From assembly GCA_026393985.1 (NCBI GenBank), contig JAPKZB010000092.1, forward strand, positions 124,001 through 188,000: a DNA stretch of 64,000 nt. The letters are read 5' to 3'. Within the stretch, counting starts at the first letter, position 1; each line of letters begins with the position of its first letter. The DNA is from Acidobacteriota bacterium (GTDB lineage Bacteria; Acidobacteriota; Terriglobia; Bryobacterales; Bryobacteraceae). Position numbers and translations under genes: made by a program. The notes below the pieces were generated by a model. That model did no database searches. It was not told where the DNA came from and saw nothing but the letters and a program-made list of their open reading frames with translations. This document shows, in pieces, positions 59,333-64,000 of this stretch.

Positions 59333-59781
59333 TCCGCTCCGCCACCCCGGCCGACGCCGAGTTCCTCGCCCGCGCCAACGAGCGCATGGCGCTTGAAACC
59401 GAACACAGAGTTCTGCTCCCGGCCACCATCCGCGCCGGGGTGGCCCGCGTGCTGGCCGACCCGCAACTGGGCCGTTACTACGTTGCCGAGTGCGACGGCC
59501 AGCCGGTGGGCTGCCTGATGATCACCTACGAGTGGAGCGACTGGCGCAACGGCTTGTTCTGGTGGGTGCAGTCTGTTTTCGTCGAACCGGAGTACCGCGG
59601 GCGGGGCATCTACCGCTCTCTCTACCAGCACGTCAAACAGACGGCCGCGGCCGAAGGTGGCTGCTGCGGCTTCCGGCTTTACGTCGAAAAGGACAATCTG
59701 CGCGCCCAGCAGACCTACCAGCGCCTGGGCATGTCCGCCACCGACTACCTGCTGTTTGAAGAGAACCTGGGCGAAGTCTGA
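59329..59781 (+). CDS. GNAT family N-acetyltransferase
   Basis: 150 residues. The acetyl-CoA pyrophosphate-binding loop reads VEPEYRGRGIYRSLYQHV, preceded by the GLFWWVQSVFV strand; the ending SAxQTYQRLGM-like segment reads QQTYQRLGMSATDYLLFEE. The substrate is unknown. Its 3' end overlaps the convergent M50 protease gene by 37 bases. Confidence 0.92.
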   Translation: MIRSATPADAEFLARANERMALETEHRVLLPATIRAGVARVLADPQLGRYYVAECDGQPVGCLMITYEWSDWRNGLFWWVQSVFVEPEYRGRGIYRSLYQHVKQTAAAEGGCCGFRLYVEKDNLRAQQTYQRLGMSATDYLLFEENLGEV

Positions 59782-60827
59782 CCGGCGCCCCGCGCGGCCT
59801 GAATCGCCAGAAACTCTCCCACGTTATCCATCGTCAGCAGGCCCACCAACCGACCGCCTTGCTGCACCGGCATCGTCCGGCAAGCGGTTTCCGGCCGCCG
59901 CTCGAGCGCGCGGGCCAACATTTCGTTGGCCTCGACGGTGACGATATCGGTGCGCATAATCGCGCCGACGGCCATATCCTGTTTGCGCGCGAGCGCCTGC
60001 AGCAGGTCGTCCCGCGTCAGAACCCCGACGACCGTGTCGCCGTCCAGCACCGGGAAATCCATCTGGGAGCCGGCCAGAATCAGGTCGACCGCGCGGTCGA
60101 GTCCGTTGCCGGAGTTGAGCACTTGAAAGTCCGTCAACATGGCTGCCCGGACCGGAATGCCGCCGAGCGCGGACTTCATTTGCGCCATGCTCGCCTCCTG
60201 CGCCGCGCCGATCCAGACAAACAGGGCGATGAAAATCAGCAGCGGATTGGCAAAGAAGCCCACGAAACCGAACAGCACCGCCATGACCTGGCCCACCGTC
60301 GCCGCGATCTGGGTGGCCCGCGTGTAGGGCATCCGCGTCGCCAGCAGCGCGCGCAGCACCCGGCCACCGTCCATCGGGAAGGCCGGCAGCAGGTTAAACA
60401 AGAACAGCGTGATGTTGGCCAGCAGCAGCCGTTCAAGCAGCGACCCGGCCCCGAGCTTCTCGGCCGGAGGCAACTGCCCGCCCAGAACCGCGAACAGCAG
60501 CGCGGCGATCCCCACGTTCACGGCCGGTCCGGCCAGCGCCACCCACAACTCCTGCCGCGGATCCTCCGGCATCCGCTCGAGGCGCGCGACGCCGCCGATG
60601 GGCAGCAGGGTGATGTCGCTGGTTACAATGCCGAAGCGTTTGGCCATCATGGCGTGGCCCAACTCGTGCAGCAGCACACAGGCGAACAGGCCCAGGAAAA
60701 ACGGTACCCCGGACAGGTCTCCCTGCCGCCAACCCTTCACCACCATCCACGCCAACAGCGCCAGAAAGGTGAAATGCACCTGCAGCCGGATGCCGGCCAC
60801 CGAACCAAGCGGAAGCGACCACGTCAT
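59745..60827 (-). CDS. Site-2-protease family (M50) membrane metalloprotease with CBS pair
   Basis: 360 residues. Zinc motif HELGH (54-58) in VLLHELGHAMMAKRFGI and the second site in LPAFPMDGGRVLRALLA; six or so helices in residues 1-215; then two CBS repeats (about 228-345), which usually bind adenine nucleotides. This is the SpoIVFB/Rip3-like group that cleaves membrane-bound regulators; the substrate is not evident. Its first 90 bases are repeated 232 bases upstream as part of a tandem duplication. Confidence 0.93.
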   Translation of the reverse strand: MTWSLPLGSVAGIRLQVHFTFLALLAWMVVKGWRQGDLSGVPFFLGLFACVLLHELGHAMMAKRFGIVTSDITLLPIGGVARLERMPEDPRQELWVALAGPAVNVGIAALLFAVLGGQLPPAEKLGAGSLLERLLLANITLFLFNLLPAFPMDGGRVLRALLATRMPYTRATQIAATVGQVMAVLFGFVGFFANPLLIFIALFVWIGAAQEASMAQMKSALGGIPVRAAMLTDFQVLNSGNGLDRAVDLILAGSQMDFPVLDGDTVVGVLTRDDLLQALARKQDMAVGAIMRTDIVTVEANEMLARALERRPETACRTMPVQQGGRLVGLLTMDNVGEFLAIQAARGAGQTSPRFSSNSR

Positions 60828-61199
60828 ACCCGCAGTCTAGCGCACCGGCTGACCGCTATATAGCAGTGTGCCGCCCCTCGCCTTCCCCAGAAAGGGGTTC
60901 GGCTACCCGGCTCGCTTCCGGGCGTTCTTGGGCGCCGATCCTTCCATAATGAGGTAGTGCCGGGCGGTTCACCACCATCCACGCCAACCGCGCCAGAAAG
61001 GTGAAATACACCAGCGGCCAGATGCCGGCGAACGAACCCGGCGGAAGCGCACACGTCATACCCGCTGCCTAGCGGACTGGTTGATTGCTATATAGCATTT
61101 TACCGCCGCTGGCCTTCACCAGGTAGAGGTTCGGCCGCCCGGCCCACTTCTGGGCGTTCTTGAGCGCGGGCCCTTCAATGACGAGGTAGTGGCGGGCGG
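60736..61199. repeat. 232-bp tandem duplication joining M50 5' end and glycosyltransferase 3' end
   Basis: Unit 1 is about 60736-60967 and unit 2 about 60968-61199. Both begin TTCACCACCATCCACGCCAA (60736 and 60968) and both contain CGTCATACCCGC, a CTAG and a GCTATATAGCA stretch followed by the glycosyltransferase C-terminal sequence. Unit 1 supplies the real start of the M50 gene plus a degraded copy of the glycosyltransferase end. Unit 2 supplies a degraded copy of the M50 start (minus-strand MTCALPPGSFAGIWPLVYF against MTWSLPLGSVAGIRLQVHF) plus the real glycosyltransferase end. The chimeric open frame at 60856-61059 on the minus strand is thus debris, not a gene. It fills the 241-base gap between the two genes. 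Confidence 0.85.
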
Positions 61200-62823
61200 G
61201 GGACTTCCATAACTGGGCAAACTGCTCGTAGTCCAGGAAGACCGCGGGCGCGCCGGGGGCGTAGGAGCCGTATTCGAGGTTGTTCACGCGGCCGTTGAGG
61301 AGGAGCGCGCGGGGGTTGCCGCCGTAGAAGAAGACGGAGGAGAAGGTGTAGTACTGGTTGTCGACGATCAGCTGCCCCGGCGGGGCGGCGGCGTAGGCCT
61401 CGGCCAGAGCGCGGGAACCGAGGTAGGGATCAAAGGTAATCAGCGCCACGCGTGCGGCGTGGAAGAACAGCGTCATCATGACGGCAAGGGCCAGCGCCAG
61501 CCGGCCGCCCCGTAGCAGCGCCGCGCCCACGGCGCCGATCAGGAAGGCGGCGCCGGCCATCATCAGAGGTAGCCGCAAGTAGGCAAACGCCGCAATGGTC
61601 AAATCGCCCATGTGGCCGAGGGAGAGGGTGTAGGCGTTGGTCGACTGCAGCACCAGGGCGCTCGAGATATCGCCCGGGGTGGGCAGGTTCCGCACGATCA
61701 TCAGGATGGCGACGATGGCCGCCAGGGCGGCCGCGGCCACCGCGGCGAGCACGCGCCGCCCGGCCGTCACCAGCGCAGTCTCGGTGCGCAGCACGTTGGC
61801 CAGCAGCAGGGCCAGCGCCGGATAGCAGGGCATGGAGTAGTACTCCTGGGTGGTGGAGAAGGTGAAGAACGTGAGCAGGAAGACGGTGAAGCAGAGCGCG
61901 AGCAGACGGGTCCGGTGGGCCCGGTCCTCGCCGCGGAAGCTCAGCTGGGCGAGGCCTGGAAAGAAGGCCGACCAGGGGAATAGCCACAGGAGATGGAACA
62001 CCCAGAACAGAGCCCGCGGCACGGTGTTGTAGTCTCGCGGCCAGCGCATGTTCAGAAAGCGGAAGACGTGCTCATTGAAGAAGTAGAACCAGAAGAAGCC
62101 ATGGTATTCGCCCGGTCCGCTGTGCATGGTGAAGTCGAGCAGCGGGGGATTGGCCACGGCCGCGGCTACGTGCCAGGGGGCCGCGATGCAGACCACAACC
62201 CAGAGCCCGATCCCGGGCTTCAGCAGCCGCCACGCGGGCCAGCTCCGCGTCAGCGTCATCCACAGCGCGATGGCTCCCACGGGAAACACCATCGCAATGA
62301 GCCCCTTCAGCAGCAGACCGGCGCCTATGGCGGCCCACAGCAGGTAAGCCCAGCGCCGCTCGCCTTCCATGGCGCGCAGGAACGCCCAGAGCGCGAGGGC
62401 AATGGTGGCGGTCAACATTGCGTCGGGAATCTGAATGCGGGTAAAGAGCCATAGCCCGATGGAGGTGGCCAGGATCAGTCCGGCGTACAGGCCGGTCAAC
62501 TCATCAAACGCCCAGCGCGCAATGCGCGCGGTGAGCCAGCAGAGGGCGATGACGCTGAGCGCCAGCGGAATCCGCGCCGCCCAATCGTGGATGCCGAAGA
62601 GGGCGTAGCTGGCGGCCATGGACCAGTAGATCAACGGCGACTTTTCGAGATAGGCGACGCCATTCAGCCGGGCCGTGACCCAGTCTCCGCTCGTCAACAT
62701 GTTCGCGGCAATCTGCGCCTGTACGGCATCGACGTCGTCCATGAGTCCCGGCGGGCTCACCAGACAACCCAGGTAGATGACCGCGGCCACCAGGACGACG
62801 ATCAGTTGGTATCTACGTTCCAT
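61069..62823 (-). CDS. ArnT-like polyprenyl-sugar glycosyltransferase (GT39/GT83-type)
   Basis: 584-residue polytopic protein. The first loop reads SPPGLMDDVDAVQAQIAANM with the catalytic-type acidic pair, followed by RLNGVAYLEKSPLIYWSMAA, a hallmark of ArnT-like transferases; LFTRIQIPDAMLT and LLKGLIAMVFP follow. The C-terminal periplasmic domain ends in LKNAQKWAGRPNLYLVK. It probably moves a sugar from a polyprenyl carrier to a lipid or glycan. I chose ATG 62823; a GTG at 62835 adds four residues. It overlaps the asparagine-synthetase gene by 22 bases, so they are in one operon. Confidence 0.9.
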   Translation of the reverse strand: MERRYQLIVVLVAAVIYLGCLVSPPGLMDDVDAVQAQIAANMLTSGDWVTARLNGVAYLEKSPLIYWSMAASYALFGIHDWAARIPLALSVIALCWLTARIARWAFDELTGLYAGLILATSIGLWLFTRIQIPDAMLTATIALALWAFLRAMEGERRWAYLLWAAIGAGLLLKGLIAMVFPVGAIALWMTLTRSWPAWRLLKPGIGLWVVVCIAAPWHVAAAVANPPLLDFTMHSGPGEYHGFFWFYFFNEHVFRFLNMRWPRDYNTVPRALFWVFHLLWLFPWSAFFPGLAQLSFRGEDRAHRTRLLALCFTVFLLTFFTFSTTQEYYSMPCYPALALLLANVLRTETALVTAGRRVLAAVAAAALAAIVAILMIVRNLPTPGDISSALVLQSTNAYTLSLGHMGDLTIAAFAYLRLPLMMAGAAFLIGAVGAALLRGGRLALALAVMMTLFFHAARVALITFDPYLGSRALAEAYAAAPPGQLIVDNQYYTFSSVFFYGGNPRALLLNGRVNNLEYGSYAPGAPAVFLDYEQFAQLWKSPARHYLVIEGPALKNAQKWAGRPNLYLVKASGGKMLYSNQPVR

Positions 62824-64000
62824 CGTTTGATCCACAAGAATAGTGTCAACAGGCCCCAGAGGTGGTAGCCGTAGTTGCCGCGCCGCGCCAGATGGTCATC
62901 GAGCACGCGCTCGACGGCCGCCGGCCGGAACAGTCGATTCGGCGTCCGCAAAGTGTCTTCGAGCAGCGGCCGCAGGGCCGTGCGGAACCAGTCGTGGGCG
63001 GGTATGTCGAAGCCTTCCTTTTTCCGGTCCAGCACGCTATCGGGCACCTTGCCGCGCAGCAGTTGCCGCAGCACGTACTTCAACTGCCCGTTGTGAATTT
63101 TGAGAGAGTGGGGCAGCCGGGCGGCGAACTCCACCACGCGGTGATCGAGAAACGGCGGGCGCACTTCGAGCGAATGCGCCATTGACATCCGGTCGCATTT
63201 GTACAGAATGTCGTCGGGCAGATACCAGTTCTGGTCCAGCTCGAGAAAGTCGCGGTAGGGCGGTGGGGCGTGCATCGGGGCGAACCAGCCGTTGGCCAGC
63301 AACCGCTCGCGTTCGGCGGCGGTGAAGGTGCCGTTCCAGTACAGATGCGCCGCGATGGGGTCCAACTGCGCTCCCTGCAGGAACCGCTTCACCTTGTATT
63401 CGAAGCTGATCTTTTCGTCCGAGACCGGGAGCAAAGCCTTGGCCAGGCGCAGCCCGAAACCCTTGCCCGGCAGGTGGCGGATGCGCCGGGCGTACTCATC
63501 GGCGAGATAGGTATAGTAACCGCCGAACAGCTCATCGGCCCCTTCGCCGGAGAGCGCGACGGTGACATGCTGCCGCGTCATGCGCGACAGGTACCAGACG
63601 GGCAGCGCCCCGGCGTCGGCCGAGGGCTCGTCGGAGTAGTAGGGGAACTGGCTCACCGCATCGGCGAGGTCGGCCGAGGGGTTGCAATCGAACTCATGGT
63701 GGTCGGTGCCGTAGCGTTGCGCCACTTCGCGGAACCAGGGGCTCTCATCGAACTTCCTTCCTGCAAAGGAGACCGAGAAGGTTTTCAGCCGCCCCGGCGC
63801 CGCCTCGGCGGCGTAGTGCAGCACGGCGGTGGAATCGACGCCGCCCGAGGCCCAGATGCCCAGCGGCACATCGGCGATCAGATGCTCCCGCACGGATTCG
63901 CGGAGGCGCTGGTCCAGCTCCGCCTTGGCGGCTTCAAGGCTCATCCTGGACTCCGGTGAGAACTGCAGCCGCCAGTAAGCCTCTACCTGCTCGCGCCCGT
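62802..64000 (-). CDS. asnB: Asparagine synthase (glutamine-hydrolysing) C-terminal part, 5' end outside window
   Basis: About 399 residues of the synthetase half are visible, and the frame is open to the window edge, so the N-terminal glutaminase domain lies beyond. The ATP-binding PP-loop is IWASGGVDSTAVLHY. Further family stretches are TFSVSFAGRKFDESPWFREV, ALSGEGADELFGGYYTYL and YKCDRMSMAHSLEVRPPFLD. Such AsnB-like proteins in glycan clusters often amidate sugar acids rather than make asparagine, and the neighbouring ArnT-like gene makes that plausible here. A Met at 63944 is internal, not the start. Confidence 0.93.
   Translation of the reverse strand, partial: GREQVEAYWRLQFSPESRMSLEAAKAELDQRLRESVREHLIADVPLGIWASGGVDSTAVLHYAAEAAPGRLKTFSVSFAGRKFDESPWFREVAQRYGTDHHEFDCNPSADLADAVSQFPYYSDEPSADAGALPVWYLSRMTRQHVTVALSGEGADELFGGYYTYLADEYARRIRHLPGKGFGLRLAKALLPVSDEKISFEYKVKRFLQGAQLDPIAAHLYWNGTFTAAERERLLANGWFAPMHAPPPYRDFLELDQNWYLPDDILYKCDRMSMAHSLEVRPPFLDHRVVEFAARLPHSLKIHNGQLKYVLRQLLRGKVPDSVLDRKKEGFDIPAHDWFRTALRPLLEDTLRTPNRLFRPAAVERVLDDHLARRGNYGYHLWGLLTLFLWIKRWNVDTN

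Noticed and set aside
60856-61059. 67-codon minus-strand frame resembling the start of the M50 protease
   Set aside because: Explained as a chimeric product of the 232-bp tandem duplication; it contains a degraded glycosyltransferase tail read in another frame.

Overview
The window is high-GC bacterial chromosome, densely packed with genes. The protein families suggest Acidobacteriota, most likely a Solibacter/Bryobacter-like lineage: twin-arginine-type Gfo/Idh and sugar-isomerase proteins, tail-anchored Ser/Thr kinases, a kinase fused to an FGE-sulfatase domain, and hopanoid-tailoring genes. This placement is inferred from gene content and was not tested by any search.

Layout. 1-6.6 kb: the 3' part of an HME-type RND metal-efflux pump, a small unknown gene, a secreted sugar-isomerase-like protein, a MATE exporter and a Gfo/Idh oxidoreductase. 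6.6-19.3 kb: a partial type VI secretion (T6SS) locus with two tssK genes flanking an opposed gene for a tail-anchored protein of repeated Thr motifs, then tssL, tssM and three related kinases, the middle one a pseudokinase with decayed 3' sequence. 19.4-23.5 kb: argG-lutABC (arginine synthesis, lactate oxidation). 23.5-28.5 kb: a heme-dependent N-demethylase-like gene, then a B12-binding-type radical SAM gene in one unit with matB-matC (malonate activation and uptake).

28.5-32.2 kb: an H-NOX/c-di-GMP module (H-NOX sensor plus GAF-GGDEF-EAL enzyme) that was tandemly duplicated with a period of about 933 bp. The upstream copy keeps an H-NOX gene whose proximal heme histidine position is Asn, followed by a fossil of the cyclase 5' end. 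32.2-35.7 kb: tRNA-Arg(ACG) and the hopanoid-tailoring operon hpnJ-DMT-DMT-hpnI. 35.7-42.2 kb: cell-envelope and unknown proteins, a PHP-domain protein, a membrane glycosyltransferase, a LecA-like-domain protein, a DUF4288-like protein and thiS. 42.2-55.2 kb: a complex I operon (nuoA,C,D,E,F,G,H,J,K,L,M,N) that lacks nuoB and nuoI, behind a good sigma70-type promoter and ending at a hairpin. 55.2-64 kb: an orphan flagellar-rod-like small protein, a HAD phosphatase with a Lon-N-domain protein, an SDR-aroK-glycerate kinase-GNAT operon, an M50 CBS protease, an ArnT-like glycosyltransferase and the 3' part of an asparagine synthetase gene. A 232-bp tandem duplication lies between the protease and the glycosyltransferase.

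The + strand looks G-rich in the left part and C-rich in most of the right part, largely regardless of gene direction. This would fit a replication-arm change in the 33-42 kb zone, but it needs a cumulative-skew calculation. I saw no CRISPR array, insertion sequence, prophage or rRNA.
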